The translations under genes and the position numbers were made by a program. Below the pieces are notes generated by a model. The model searched no databases. It worked only from the letters and a program-made list of their open reading frames with translations, and was not told where the DNA came from. From positions 2,640,501-2,704,500 of the forward strand of contig NZ_CACTIA010000005.1 of the NCBI RefSeq assembly GCF_902712915.1: a stretch of 64,000 nt of DNA, given 5' to 3'. The DNA is from Acidiphilium sp. C61 (GTDB lineage: Bacteria; Pseudomonadota; Alphaproteobacteria; Acetobacterales; Acetobacteraceae). Below, in pieces: positions 25,085-34,462 of the stretch (within the stretch, counting starts at the first letter, position 1; every line of letters starts with the position of its first letter).

Positions 25085-27580
25085 ATGCCGCCCGCCTTGC
25101 AGGATGTCGCTTTCGGCCCCGCGCTGGTCGGGCTCGGCGCAGCACCCGCCTCGAAGGAGGCGGCGATCGGCGCGGCCGCCCGCCTGCTCGAAGATGCGGG
25201 CTGCATCGCGCCGGAATATACGCGGAGCATGCTGCACCGGGAAGCTGTGACCGGCACGTTTCTCGGCCATGGCGTCGCCATCCCGCATGGCATGGGCGAT
25301 GACCGGCACCTGATCCGGCGCGACGGCATTGCGGTGTTGCAGGTGCCGGGCGGGGTGGATTGGGGGGCGGGGCAGATGGCGCGGCTCATCGTCGCCATCG
25401 CCGCGCGGGGGGAGGCGCATGTCGCCATCCTGCGCCGCCTCGCCGCGCTGATGCAGGATCGGGACAGGCTCGCTTCCCTTGCCGCGACGGCGGAGGTGCT
25501 GGAGATCGTCGAGGCGCTGGCGGGCGAGGAGGCGCGCGAACTGCCGCAATCCGATGAAGCGGCGGCGGATTTCGCGCACCGGTTCGAGATGGTGGTGACC
25601 GATCCCGCCGGGCTGCACGCGCGGCCGGCCGCCGCCTGGGCGGAGGCGGCGCGGCAGAGCGGCCTCAGGGTTCGGGTGCGGCATGGCGACGAGGTGGCGG
25701 ACGGGCGCAATCTCGTCGCCTTGCTGCATCTCGGCCTGCGCGCCGGCGACCGCGTGGTGATCTCCGCCGAGGGGGAGGATGACGCCGCCGGCCTCGCCCG
25801 GCTGCGGGCGCGGCTTGCCTCGCTTGCCGCGCCGGCAGCGCAGGCGCCCGCCCCGCGATCCGCGCGGGGCTGGACGCCGCCCGGACCACTCGCCGTGATC
25901 GGCGGGATCGCGGCAAGCCCCGGCCTTGCGATTGGCAGGCTGCATGTGATGGCGGGCAGCGCGGTGGAGATTGCCGACGAGACGCTGCCGCTGGCCGAGG
26001 GCGCGGCACGGCTGGAGGCGGCGCTGGCGGCGGCGCGCGCGGCGCTGCACGCGCTCGCGACAACGGCTTCAACCCGGCTCGGCGCCGGCGAGGCGGCGAT
26101 CTTCCGCGCCCAGGCGGAGCTGCTGCACGATGACGAGCTGATCGTCGCGGCCTGCCGACGGATGGTCGAGGGGCATGGACCGGCCTCGGCGTGGCAGGCG
26201 GCGGTCGGCCAGCGTGCGGCTTCGCTGGCGGCGCTGGACGATCCGGTGCTGGCCGGGCGCGCGGCCGATCTGCGCGATGCCGGCCGGCGGGTGCTCGCCT
26301 GTCTCGACCCCGCGTCTGCGGTCGATGGGCTGGCGGCGCTGCCGGAGGGAGAGTGGATTCTCGTCGCACCGGATCTCCCGCCCTCGGAGATGGCGGGGCT
26401 CGATCCCGCGCGCGTGGTCGGGCTGGCGACGGCGGCGGGCGGGCCGGCCGCGCACACCGCCATTCTCGCCCGCACGCTCGGCCTGCCGGCGCTGGTCGGC
26501 GGCGGCGACGCGCTGCTCGGCCTGCCCTCCGGCGTGATGGCGATCCTCGATGGCGCAACGGGATGCCTCTACCCCGATCCGCCGGCGGCGGCGCTCGATG
26601 CGGCCATCGCCTGGCGCGCTTCGTCCCGCGTGCGGCAGGCGGTGGCGGCCCGCGCAGCAGCTGCGCCGGCGGTGACGCAGGATGGCCAGCGCATCGGCAT
26701 CGCCGCCAATGTCGACCGGCCCGGCCTCGTGGCGGCGGCGCTCGCGGCGGGCGGCGAGGGCGTCGGGCTGATGCGCACCGAGTTCCTGTTTCTCGACGCC
26801 GCTGCGCCGCCGGACGAGGCCGCGCAGCTGGAGGTCTACCGCGCGATGATCGCGGCGGTGGACGGGCGGCGGCTGGTGATCCGCGCGCTCGATCTCGGCG
26901 GCGACAAGCAGGCGCCGCATCTCGGCCTGAAGCGCGAGGCGAATCCGTTTCTCGGCGTGCGCGGGGCACGGCTGCTGCTGCGCCGGCCGGACCTGCTGGA
27001 GCCGCAGCTGCGCGCGATCTATCGCGCGGCGATGGCGGGCGGGGATGTGGCGGTGATGTTCCCGATGGTGACCTCGGTCGACGAGATCGTCCGGCTGCGC
27101 GCCGCCTGCGAGCGGGTGCGCGCGGCCCTTGGCGCGCCGGTGCTGCCAGTGGGCATCATGATCGAGGTGCCGGCGGCGGCGGTGATGGCGGATCGTCTGG
27201 CCGCGCAGTGCGATTTCCTCTCGATCGGCACCAACGACCTGACGCAGTACACCCTTGCGACCGACCGGCAGAACCCCGACCTCGCCGCCGCGGCGGACAG
27301 CCTGCATCCGGCCGTGCTGCGGCTGGTGGCGCAGGTTGTGACGGGGGCGGCGACGCGTGGATGCCCGGTCAGCGTATGCGGCGGGATGGCCGGCGATCCG
27401 GCCGGCGCCGCCCTGCTCGCCGGGCTCGGGGTGACGGCGCTGTCGATGGCGCCGCCGGATATCGCGGCGGTGAAGGCGCGGCTGTGCGGCGCGCGGGTCG
27501 AGGCGCTGCGGGCGCTGGCCGCCCGCGCGCTCGCCGCCGCGACGGCGGACGAGGTGCGGGCGCTGGAGGCGGGCGCATGA
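25085..27580 (+). CDS. fruB: Multiphosphoryl transfer protein FruB: EIIA(Fru)-HPr-EI fusion
   Basis: 831-residue fusion carrying all soluble PTS phosphotransfer steps. EIIA(Fru) occupies about residues 1-145 (active His68 in GVAIPHG), HPr about 165-250 (His178 in GLHARPA), and Enzyme I about 265-825 (His457 in GGPAAHTAILART; FLGVRGARLLL; FLSIGTNDLTQYTLATDR; SVCGGMAGDP). It takes phosphate from phosphoenolpyruvate and passes it to FruA. Because EI and HPr are included, the operon can work without general PTS proteins. The ATG at 25085 follows a GAGGAAACCGCC site; the upstream frame would cross the repeat. It overlaps fruK by four bases. Confidence 0.95.
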   Translation: MPPALQDVAFGPALVGLGAAPASKEAAIGAAARLLEDAGCIAPEYTRSMLHREAVTGTFLGHGVAIPHGMGDDRHLIRRDGIAVLQVPGGVDWGAGQMARLIVAIAARGEAHVAILRRLAALMQDRDRLASLAATAEVLEIVEALAGEEARELPQSDEAAADFAHRFEMVVTDPAGLHARPAAAWAEAARQSGLRVRVRHGDEVADGRNLVALLHLGLRAGDRVVISAEGEDDAAGLARLRARLASLAAPAAQAPAPRSARGWTPPGPLAVIGGIAASPGLAIGRLHVMAGSAVEIADETLPLAEGAARLEAALAAARAALHALATTASTRLGAGEAAIFRAQAELLHDDELIVAACRRMVEGHGPASAWQAAVGQRAASLAALDDPVLAGRAADLRDAGRRVLACLDPASAVDGLAALPEGEWILVAPDLPPSEMAGLDPARVVGLATAAGGPAAHTAILARTLGLPALVGGGDALLGLPSGVMAILDGATGCLYPDPPAAALDAAIAWRASSRVRQAVAARAAAAPAVTQDGQRIGIAANVDRPGLVAAALAAGGEGVGLMRTEFLFLDAAAPPDEAAQLEVYRAMIAAVDGRRLVIRALDLGGDKQAPHLGLKREANPFLGVRGARLLLRRPDLLEPQLRAIYRAAMAGGDVAVMFPMVTSVDEIVRLRAACERVRAALGAPVLPVGIMIEVPAAAVMADRLAAQCDFLSIGTNDLTQYTLATDRQNPDLAAAADSLHPAVLRLVAQVVTGAATRGCPVSVCGGMAGDPAGAALLAGLGVTALSMAPPDIAAVKARLCGARVEALRALAARALAAATADEVRALEAGA

Positions 27581-28545
27581 TCGCCCCCCGCACCGCTCCG
27601 GTGATCACGCTGACGCTGAACCCGGCGATCGACGAGACGATCGAGCTGGATGCCCTTGCCCCCGGCACGGTGCATCGGGCGCGCGGCGTCGTGTTCCATG
27701 CCGGGGGCAAGGGGGTCAATGTCGCGAGTTGCCTGGCCGATTGGGGCGGGATTCCGGTGATCGCCGCGGGTTTGCTCGGCCGCGCCAATGAAGCGCCCTT
27801 CGTCCGGCTGTTCGCGGCCAAGGCGATCCGCGACGAATGTATCCGCGTGCCGGGCGAGACCCGCACCAATGTCAAGCTCGCGCATGCGGGCGAGACCACC
27901 GACATCAACCTGCCGGGGCTGGAGGTGACGGCGTCATCGCTGCGGGCGGTGAGCGCGCTTCTGCTCCGCCTCGCGGTGCCGGGCGCGGTCGTGCTGCTCG
28001 CTGGCAGCCTGCCGGCGGGGGTGGATGCGGGGTTTTACGCCGAGCTCGCCACCGCCCTCGCCGCGCGCGGCGCGCGGGTGCTGCTCGACAGTTCCGGCCC
28101 GCCGCTCGCCCGCGCCCTGGCCGGCGCCGCGCCGCCCTGGTGCATCAAGCCGAACCGCGCCGAGCTGGAGGCGCTGGCCGGGCGGCGCCTTGCCGATGCG
28201 GCTTCGCTGCGGGATGCGGCGCGCGGGCTGGTCGGGCGCGGTGTGGCGCTGGTCGCGGTCTCGCTCGGCGCCGAGGGGGCGCTGTTCGTCACCGGTCGCG
28301 GCTGTCTGCGCGCGGCGCTGCCGCCGATGCGGGTTGCCAGCACGGTCGGCGCCGGGGATGCGATGGTCGCCGGCATCATCGCCGGGATGCATGCGGCGGC
28401 GGGTCTGGAACGGATCGCCCGGCTCGGCACCGCCTTCGCCGCCGCCAAGCTGCGCGCGCCGGGGGCCAACCTGCCCGGGCGCGACGCGGTCGAGGCGCTG
28501 GCGCGGGCGGTTGTCGTCGAGCATGAGGGGGTGGGGGCGGCATGA
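27577..28545 (+). CDS. fruK: 1-phosphofructokinase
   Basis: 322-residue PfkB-family sugar kinase phosphorylating fructose 1-phosphate to fructose 1,6-bisphosphate. Typical motifs are [15 protein letters not shown] at the N-terminus, [54 protein letters not shown] and the catalytic [18 protein letters not shown]. The ATG overlaps the fruB stop (ATGA) and its own stop overlaps the fruA start (ATGA), so the three genes are translationally coupled. Together they import fructose and deliver it to glycolysis. Confidence 0.95.
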   Translation: MIAPRTAPVITLTLNPAIDETIELDALAPGTVHRARGVVFHAGGKGVNVASCLADWGGIPVIAAGLLGRANEAPFVRLFAAKAIRDECIRVPGETRTNVKLAHAGETTDINLPGLEVTASSLRAVSALLLRLAVPGAVVLLAGSLPAGVDAGFYAELATALAARGARVLLDSSGPPLARALAGAAPPWCIKPNRAELEALAGRRLADAASLRDAARGLVGRGVALVAVSLGAEGALFVTGRGCLRAALPPMRVASTVGAGDAMVAGIIAGMHAAAGLERIARLGTAFAAAKLRAPGANLPGRDAVEALARAVVVEHEGVGAA

Positions 28546-30236
28546 GTGTCATCGTTGCGGTGATTGCCGGCGGGCCGGGTGCTGTCTCGCGCCTGCTCGC
28601 GGCGGAGGCGCTGCGCCGCGCGGCGCTCGATGCGGGGCATGATATCGCGATCGAGATCGGCGGCGACGATGGCGTGCGCGATCCGCTCGCCGCCGCGCGG
28701 ATCGCTGCGGCTTCGCTGGCGATCGAGATCGGTCCGCAGGCGTCGGGCGATCCCCGCTTCGCCGGGATGCGGCGGTACGGCGCGACGCTGGACGAGGTGC
28801 TGGCGGATGCCGGCGCCGTGCTGCGCCGCGCGCTGGACAGTCCTCCTGCCGGCGGGCGGCGGATCGTCGCGGTCACCTCCTGCCCCACCGGCATCGCCCA
28901 TACCTTCATGGCCGCCGAGGCGTTGTTGCGGGCGGCGGCGGCGCTGGGCGACGAAATCCGCGTCGAGACGCAGGGATCGGTTGGTGCGGGAACGAAGCTG
29001 ACCGGGGCGGAAATCGCGGCGGCGGATCTCGTGCTGATCGCCGCCGACCGGCAGGTGGATCTCGCCCGGTTCGCCGGCAAGCGCGTGTTCCACAGCGGCA
29101 CCAAGGCCGCGATCAACGATGGCAAGGCGCTGATCGCCCGCGCGCTCGACGAGGCCGAGGTCCAGGGTGGCACGGTGCGGCCGGACTCCCGCGCCGGTGC
29201 TGCGCGGGCGCGGCCTGGGCCGTACCGGCACCTGATGACCGGCGTTTCGTTCATGATCCCGTTCGTTACCGCCGGCGGGCTGCTGATCGCGCTGGCCTTC
29301 GCCCTTGGCGGCATCCACGCGACCGACGCGGCGGCGGCGCGCAGCTTCGCCGGCGCGCTGTTCGAGATCGGCGCGAAATCGGCCTTCACCCTGTTCGTGC
29401 CGGTGCTCGGCGGCTACATCGCCTATTCCATCGCCGATCGGCCGGGGCTCGCACCGGGGATGATCGGCGGATTGCTCGCCGCGCTCACCGGGGCGGGATT
29501 TCTCGGCGCGATCCTCGCCGGCTTCATCGGCGGCTATGCGACGCGCTGGCTGAACGAGACCCTGCGCCTGCCGCGCGGCTTGCAGGGGTTGAAGCCGGTG
29601 CTGCTGCTGCCGGTCCTCGGCACGCTCTTCACCGGGCTGTTGATGGTCTATGTGATCGGCCGTCCGGTCGCCGAGCTGCTGCACCTGATGACGCATGTGC
29701 TGCGTTCGATGCAGGGGTCGGGCGCGCTTGCCCTCGGCCTGCTGCTCGGCGCGATGATGGCGTTCGACATGGGCGGGCCGGTGAACAAGGCGGCCTACAC
29801 CTTCGCGGTCGGCCTGCTGTCGGCGCGGGTCTATACGCCGATGGCGGCGGTGATGGCGGCGGGGATGACGCCGCCGCTCGGCGTGGCACTGGCGACCAGG
29901 CTGTTCGCCAGCCGCTTCACCACGATCGAGCGCGAATCCGGCCTGCCGACCGCGGTGCTTGGTCTGTCCTTCATCACCGAGGGGGCGATTCCCTACGCCG
30001 CCGAGGACCCGTTCCGCGTGATCCCCTGCACCATGACCGGATCGGCGGTGGCCGGAGCGATCTCGATGGTGGCGGATGTGAAGCTGCGCGTGCCGCATGG
30101 CGGGGTGTTCGTGCTGCCGATCCCGAACGCGGTGACGCATCTGGGGCTCTATGTCGTCGCCATCCTCGCCGGATCGGCGGTGACGGCTTTGATGTTGGGG
30201 CTGGTGAAGGCGCGGCTGGCCACGCCGGAGGGATGA
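28542..30236 (+). CDS. fruA: PTS fructose transporter subunit EIIBC
   Basis: 564-residue inner-membrane permease. Residues 1-100 are a degenerate EIIB-like domain without the active cysteine; 105-200 form the functional EIIB with phospho-Cys114 in [19 protein letters not shown]; 225-560 form the membrane EIIC domain ([58 protein letters not shown]). This B'-B-C order matches FruA of enteric bacteria. It imports fructose and releases fructose 1-phosphate, the substrate of FruK. Confidence 0.95.
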   Translation: MSVIVAVIAGGPGAVSRLLAAEALRRAALDAGHDIAIEIGGDDGVRDPLAAARIAAASLAIEIGPQASGDPRFAGMRRYGATLDEVLADAGAVLRRALDSPPAGGRRIVAVTSCPTGIAHTFMAAEALLRAAAALGDEIRVETQGSVGAGTKLTGAEIAAADLVLIAADRQVDLARFAGKRVFHSGTKAAINDGKALIARALDEAEVQGGTVRPDSRAGAARARPGPYRHLMTGVSFMIPFVTAGGLLIALAFALGGIHATDAAAARSFAGALFEIGAKSAFTLFVPVLGGYIAYSIADRPGLAPGMIGGLLAALTGAGFLGAILAGFIGGYATRWLNETLRLPRGLQGLKPVLLLPVLGTLFTGLLMVYVIGRPVAELLHLMTHVLRSMQGSGALALGLLLGAMMAFDMGGPVNKAAYTFAVGLLSARVYTPMAAVMAAGMTPPLGVALATRLFASRFTTIERESGLPTAVLGLSFITEGAIPYAAEDPFRVIPCTMTGSAVAGAISMVADVKLRVPHGGVFVLPIPNAVTHLGLYVVAILAGSAVTALMLGLVKARLATPEG

Positions 30237-30304
30237 GATGCGCGGGATTGCCGCTTGCGGCAGGCCGGGTTAGGCATGGCGCTCAACGACAGACAGGATA
30301 CCCT

Positions 30305-30742
30305 ATGTCCGATACCATGCCGCCGCTTCCCGGCATCGACCAGCTTCGCGCCGTGATGGATTCCGATCTGCTCGCGATGGGGCGGACGCTGGGGTTCCGC
30401 CTGGTCGAGATCGCCGAGGGGCGGGTGGTGTTCGAGGGCAGCCCGGGGCGCGAGGTTTATAATCCGCTCGGCACGGTGCATGGGGGCTACGCCGCAGCAC
30501 TGCTCGATTCCGCCTGCGGCTGCGCCGTGCATACGATGCTCACCGCCGAGCAGGCCTATTCGACGCTGGAGCTGAAGGTTTCGTATCACCGGGCGATGAC
30601 GGCCGAGACCGGGGTGGTGCGGGCGGTGGGCACGGTGATCTCGCTCGGCCGGCGCGCCGGCTTCTCGGAAGCGAAGCTGACGGATGCGAGCGGACGGCTC
30701 TATGCTTCCGCGACTTCGACTCTCATCGTCATGCAGCGCTAG
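30305..30742 (+). CDS. PaaI family thioesterase
   Basis: 145-residue hot-dog-fold protein of the PaaI group of acyl-CoA thioesterases. The core NPLGTVHGGYAAALLDSACG carries the active-site-type HGG motif; the C-terminal block is VISLGRRAGFSEAKLTDASG. Substrate cannot be predicted. The ATG at 30305 follows AGGATACCCT. It is 68 bases downstream of fruA but is unlikely to be part of fructose uptake. Its TAG stop at 30740-30742 overlaps the edge of a palindromic repeat. Confidence 0.85.
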   Translation: MSDTMPPLPGIDQLRAVMDSDLLAMGRTLGFRLVEIAEGRVVFEGSPGREVYNPLGTVHGGYAAALLDSACGCAVHTMLTAEQAYSTLELKVSYHRAMTAETGVVRAVGTVISLGRRAGFSEAKLTDASGRLYASATSTLIVMQR

Positions 30743-30844
30743 AGCATCATCCGATCAGATGGAATCATCTGATCGAATAAAGATGCTCTTATTATCAACA
30801 AAATGAAGCACGGCATCCGATCCTGATGGATCGGAACGTGTTCT
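30741..30844. repeat. Dispersed palindromic repeat, copy 7 (A+B)
   Basis: Module A is at 30741-30789 (right arm GATCGAATAAAGATGCTCT) and a diverged module B at 30805-30844 (GAAGCACGGCATCCGATCC to GGAACGTGTTCT). TA flanks both ends; the left TAG is the stop codon of the thioesterase gene. The next gene starts 14 bases beyond. Confidence 0.9.
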
Positions 30845-30857
30845 AAGGAGAGACTCC

Positions 30858-31772
30858 ATGCGCATTCTGGTGGTCGGTGCCGGCGGCACCGGTGGGTATT
30901 TCGGCGGCAGGCTGGCCGAGGCCGGCCTCGACGTGACGTTCCTCGTGCGTCCGGCGCGGGCGCAGGCGCTGGCGGCGGGCGGTCTCGTCATCCGCAGCGT
31001 GAAGGGCGATGTCCATCTGCCCGCACCCTCGGTAGTGACGGCCGACCGGCTCGAGCCGGTCTTCGATCTCGTGCTGCTGAGCTGCAAGGCCTATGATCTC
31101 GACGATGCGGTGGCGGCGATGGCGCCAGCCATCGGCCCGCATACGCTGGTCCTGCCGCTGCTCAACGGCATGCGCCATCTCGACGTGCTGGATGCGCGGT
31201 TCGGCGCGCCAATCGTGCTGGGCGGGCAGTGCGTGATTTCCGCCGCCCTCGATGCCGAGGGGAGGGTGCTGCATCTCAACGACGCGCACACGCTGACCTT
31301 CGGCCCGCGCGCCTCCGGGCAGGATGCGCGGGCGCGGACGATCGCCGAGCTGTTCGGCAGGGCCGGCTTCGTCACAAGGCTGAGCGATGCGATCATGCAG
31401 GACATGTGGGAGAAATGGGTGTTCATCGCCGCGCTCGCGGGCATTACCTGCCTGATGCGCGCGCCGGTGGGGGTGATCGTCGAGGCTGGCGGTGCCGAGA
31501 TCGCGCTCGGGCTGGCGGCCGAATGCGCCGGCATTGCCGCGCGGCACGGCTTCGAGCTGCGCCCGGCGGCATCGGCGCGGCTGAAGGAATGGCTCGCCAC
31601 CCGAGGCTCGACGATGACCGCCTCGATGCTGCGGGACATCGAGCAGGGCGGGCGGATCGAGGGCGCGCACATCATCGGCGACCTGCTGCGGCGGGGCGAT
31701 CCGGCGGCCTGCAAGCTGCTCGCCATCGCCGATGCGCATCTGCGCGCCTATGAGATCCGCCGCGCCGGGTAA
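30858..31772 (+). CDS. Ketopantoate reductase (PanE/ApbA) family protein
   Basis: 304-residue NADPH-dependent 2-oxoacid reductase-like protein. The Rossmann start MRILVVGAGGTGGYFGGRLA, the LLSCKAYDLDDAVAAMAP segment with the conserved catalytic-type lysine, LPLLNGMRHLDVL and the C-terminal GSTMTASMLRDIEQGGRIEG with GAHIIGDLL are typical of the PanE fold. Several PanE paralogues exist in proteobacteria, so whether this one makes pantoate for coenzyme A is not certain. The strong AAGGAGAG site directly follows a palindromic repeat, so its promoter must lie within or before that repeat. Confidence 0.85.
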   Translation: MRILVVGAGGTGGYFGGRLAEAGLDVTFLVRPARAQALAAGGLVIRSVKGDVHLPAPSVVTADRLEPVFDLVLLSCKAYDLDDAVAAMAPAIGPHTLVLPLLNGMRHLDVLDARFGAPIVLGGQCVISAALDAEGRVLHLNDAHTLTFGPRASGQDARARTIAELFGRAGFVTRLSDAIMQDMWEKWVFIAALAGITCLMRAPVGVIVEAGGAEIALGLAAECAGIAARHGFELRPAASARLKEWLATRGSTMTASMLRDIEQGGRIEGAHIIGDLLRRGDPAACKLLAIADAHLRAYEIRRAG

Positions 31773-31790
31773 CGCGCGCGCGTACCCGGT

Positions 31791-31889
31791 TTCATCCGAT
31801 CAGATGGAATCATCTGATCGGATAAAGATTCTCTAATTATCAACAAGATAGAGCACGGCATCCGATCCGGATGGATCGGAACCTGCCCT
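31791..31889. repeat. Dispersed palindromic repeat, copy 8 (A+B, decayed ends)
   Basis: Module A lacks its outer left arm (starts TTTCATCCGATCAGATGG, ends AAAGATTCTCT near 31834). Module B (31850-31889) has a mutated right end (GGAACCTGCCCT). The right edge is still flanked by TA, which on the minus strand is the stop codon of the RraA-like gene. Confidence 0.85.
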
Positions 31890-32601
31890 AGCGGCCGGTG
31901 CGGGCGCGCCAGGCGGCGAAGTCGGTCTCGGTTGCGGGGTCGGTCGCCGGGTAGAGGCCGAGAATGGAGGCGCCTTCGCGCACCCGCTCGGTGACGAAAT
32001 CCTCGAACGCCGTCATCTCCGTCGCTTCCCGTGCGAGTTCGTCGGCCAGATGGGCGGGCAGCACGATCACGCCATCGGCATCGCCCACGATCACGTCGCC
32101 GGGGAAGACCGGCGCGTCGCCGCAGCTGATCGGGTCGTCGATCGCGATCGCCTGGTGGAGGGTGAGGTTGGTCGGCGCGCTCGGCCTCGTGTGATAGGCG
32201 GGAAAGCCGAGAGCGGCGATCTCGGCGCTGTCGCGGAAGCCGCCATCGGTGACGATGCCGGCTGCGCCGCGCTGCATCAGCCGGGTGACGAGAATGCCGC
32301 CGGCCGAGGCGGCGCGGGCGTCCTTGCGGCTGTCGATCACCAGAACCGCACCTTGCGGGCAGGTCTCGATCGCCTGGCGCTGTTTGTGGTCGCGGTTGCG
32401 GAACACGGTGATCGGGTTGAGATCCTCGCGCGCCGGGATGTAGCGCAGGGTGAAGGCCTCGCCGACCATGCTCTGACGCGGCGGGCTGAGCGGCAGCGCG
32501 CCCTGGATCACCTGCTGGCGCAGGCCGCGCCGGAACAGGGCGGTGGCAAGGGTGGCGGTGCTGACGCGGGTGAGTTGCGCGCGTGTGTCCGGCTTGAGCA
32601 T
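31888..32601 (-). CDS. RraA-like protein (HMG aldolase family)
   Basis: 237-residue protein of the RraA / 4-hydroxy-4-methyl-2-oxoglutarate aldolase fold. The conserved central part is VLVIDSRKDARAASAGGILV, LMQRGAAGIVTDGGFRDSAE, and FPGDVIVGDADGVIVLPAHL. Members act either as RNase E inhibitors or, more often when this long, as divalent-metal-dependent aldolases/decarboxylases in aromatic catabolism. Which applies here cannot be told. No catabolic neighbours are present. The stop TAG (31888-31890 on the complement) is formed at the edge of a palindromic repeat. It is divergent from htpX. Confidence 0.85.
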   Translation of the reverse strand: MLKPDTRAQLTRVSTATLATALFRRGLRQQVIQGALPLSPPRQSMVGEAFTLRYIPAREDLNPITVFRNRDHKQRQAIETCPQGAVLVIDSRKDARAASAGGILVTRLMQRGAAGIVTDGGFRDSAEIAALGFPAYHTRPSAPTNLTLHQAIAIDDPISCGDAPVFPGDVIVGDADGVIVLPAHLADELAREATEMTAFEDFVTERVREGASILGLYPATDPATETDFAAWRARTGR

Positions 32602-32825
32602 GTCGCATCTCGCGGGGGCAAGGCGGCCGGGCTGCTATGCGCCGGTCCGGCGGGGTGATGAGGACGATGTGCGAGCAGATCACACAAGCTGGCGCGGGGT
32701 CAATGCGCGGGGGTTGATTCACCTCAATGATGCCGGCCCGCCCGTGGCCTATCAGACATGATGCCGGCGCTGCTCCAGGTATTGCTCCCGGCTCTGCTCC
32801 CGGTGCTGATGAAAGGCGGCGTGTC

Positions 32826-33719
32826 ATGGCGAACCTGGTCCGGACCGGCTTGCTGATGGCGTTGCTCACCGCGCTGTTCATGGCGGTTGGCTATGGTGTG
32901 GGCGGCGGCACGGGTGCATCGATCGCCTTCGCGATCGCGGCGGCGGGAAATCTCGTGACCTATTGGGTGGCGGACCGGGCGGTGCTGGCGGCCTATGGGG
33001 CGCGGCCGGCCGATCCGGCGGCGTTTCCCCGCCTCGTCGCGCTGGTCGATCTGCTGGCGCGCAAGGCGGGGCTGAAGGTGCCGCGTGTGTTCGTGATCGA
33101 GGCGGACCAGCCGAACGCCTTCGCCACCGGGCGCGATCCGGCGCATGCGGCGGTTGCCGTCACCACCGGGCTGCTGGGCGCGCTGGACGAGGCGGAGCTG
33201 GCCGGCGTGCTCGCGCACGAGCTCTCGCATATCCGCCATCGCGACACGCTGACGATGACGGTCACCGCGACGCTGGCCGGGGCGATCGGCATGATGTCCA
33301 ATCTCGCGCTGATCTTCGGCGGCGGCGACGAGCGCCGGTCGAGCCCGTTCGCCGGCATCGGCGGCGCGCTGCTGCTGATCCTCGCGCCGCTTTCGGCGAC
33401 GCTGGTGCAACTCGCCATTTCCCGCGCCCGTGAATATGCCGCCGATGCCGGCGCGGCCGCGCTGACTGGCCAGCCGCTGGCACTGGCGCGGGCGCTGTCG
33501 CGGATCGGGGAGGCGGCGCGCTGGGTCGGCAATGACGATGCCGAGCGCAACCCGGCGACGGCCTCGCTCTTCATCGTCAACCCGCTCGCCGGCACCACGT
33601 TCGATGCGCTGTTCGCAACCCATCCGCCGCTGCGCGAGCGCATCGCCCGGCTGCGCCGCATGGCGCAGTTCGACGCCAGAGCATTTTCCGATCAGATGGA
33701 ATCATCTGATCGGATATAG
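32826..33719 (+). CDS. htpX: Membrane zinc metalloprotease HtpX
   Basis: 297-residue inner-membrane M48 protease with cytosolic zinc site: HELSH at residues 131-135 and the third ligand in SRAREYAADAGAA. Four hydrophobic segments are apparent, two at the N-terminus (about 5-50) and two after HELSH. HtpX helps degrade misfolded membrane proteins under envelope stress. The ATG at 32826 follows AAAGGCGGCGTGTC. The normal family end is near LRERIARLRRMAQFD; here the frame continues into a palindromic repeat, which encodes the final RAFSDQMESSDRI and the TAG stop. A heat-shock Hsp20 gene converges on it. Confidence 0.94.
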   Translation: MANLVRTGLLMALLTALFMAVGYGVGGGTGASIAFAIAAAGNLVTYWVADRAVLAAYGARPADPAAFPRLVALVDLLARKAGLKVPRVFVIEADQPNAFATGRDPAHAAVAVTTGLLGALDEAELAGVLAHELSHIRHRDTLTMTVTATLAGAIGMMSNLALIFGGGDERRSSPFAGIGGALLLILAPLSATLVQLAISRAREYAADAGAAALTGQPLALARALSRIGEAARWVGNDDAERNPATASLFIVNPLAGTTFDALFATHPPLRERIARLRRMAQFDARAFSDQMESSDRI

Positions 33720-33725
33720 TGTTCT
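33678..33725. repeat. Dispersed palindromic repeat, copy 9 (A-like, partly coding)
   Basis: One A-like module runs from AGAGCATTTTCCGATCAGAT to CATCTGATCGGATATAGTGTTCT. The first 42 bases are in frame with htpX and encode its last 13 residues and stop codon. Module B is absent. Confidence 0.88.
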
Positions 33726-33768
33726 GTCGCGCGCCGATACGGATTGGGAATTGCGGCGATGCGGAGCT

Positions 33769-33791
33769 GGGCGCGCCGGTGTGGCGCGCCC
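33769..33791. terminator. Hairpin between convergent htpX and hsp20
   Basis: A perfect 9-bp stem GGGCGCGCC / GGCGCGCCC with a GGTGT loop lies between the two stop codons. No T-run follows on either strand, so termination is likely but not certain. Confidence 0.45.
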
Positions 33792-33799
33792 CTTGCGGA

Positions 33800-34330
33800 T
33801 CAGCCCGCCTTGATCTCGATCTTGCGCTCGGCGCGGATGGCCTCGGGCCGTTTCGGCAGGGTGATGGTCAGCACCCCGTTGGCGAACTGCGCCTCGATCC
33901 GCGCCGGATCGGCGCTGCCGGGCAGGCTGAAGCGCCGCTCGAACCGACCATAGCGGCGTTCGTTGAGCTGGTAGTCCGCGGTCGTGGTTTCCTGCGCGCT
34001 GCGCTTTTCACCGGAGATCGACAGCGTGTCGTCGGTGGCCTTGATCTCGACGTCCTTGAGCGCGAGCCCCGGCAGCTCGGCGGTGATGACGAACGCCTTG
34101 TCCTGCTCGATGACATCGACGGCCGGGGAATCCGGCCCGCGCGACCAGAACGGCTCGAACGGGAAGCCGGCCTGCCGGGCGCGGCGCGGCGGAATGCCGT
34201 CGAAATCCTCGAACAGGCGATTGACCTCGCGGCGCAGGGATTCGAAGGGGCGCCAGAAATCCGGCATGCCGGCATGGCGGCGCTCCGGCTCGGCGGATTT
34301 GGGCCGGGGTTCGACCTGGGTACTCGACAT
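33800..34330 (-). CDS. Small heat-shock protein, Hsp20/alpha-crystallin family
   Basis: 176-residue ATP-independent chaperone. The N-terminal arm (DFWRPFESLRREVNRLFEDF) is of the bacterial class B type; the alpha-crystallin domain (about 70-165) contains SPAVDVIEQDKAFVITAELP, GLALKDVEIKATDDTLSISG, YGRFERRFSLPGSADPARIE and ANGVLTITLPKRPEA. It binds unfolding proteins and holds them for refolding. The gene converges on the envelope-stress protease htpX. A heat-shock promoter was not recognised in the 58 bases upstream, before palindromic repeat copy 10. Confidence 0.93.
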   Translation of the reverse strand: MSSTQVEPRPKSAEPERRHAGMPDFWRPFESLRREVNRLFEDFDGIPPRRARQAGFPFEPFWSRGPDSPAVDVIEQDKAFVITAELPGLALKDVEIKATDDTLSISGEKRSAQETTTADYQLNERRYGRFERRFSLPGSADPARIEAQFANGVLTITLPKRPEAIRAERKIEIKAG

Positions 34331-34388
34331 GGCTGCGATCCTTTCCGGGTGACAGGGTTGAGCCGACGGTGTCGACTCCCGGAAATCT

Positions 34389-34436
34389 AGAGCATCGCCC
34401 GATCGGATGGATTCATCTGATCGGACAGAGATACTC
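34389..34436. repeat. Dispersed palindromic repeat, copy 10 (A only)
   Basis: One diverged A module runs from AGAGCATCGCCCGATCGGAT to CATCTGATCGGACAGAGATACTC, with CTAG at the left edge. It separates the divergently ending DUF5666 gene and the hsp20 promoter region. Confidence 0.82.
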
Positions 34437-34462
34437 GGGAAATCAGACAGACAGGCGCGCGG

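Noticed and set aside
28035..30140. 701-codon minus-strand open frame opposite fruK-fruA
   Set aside because: Antisense to strongly conserved PTS genes; translation is rich in Arg/His with no recognisable fold.
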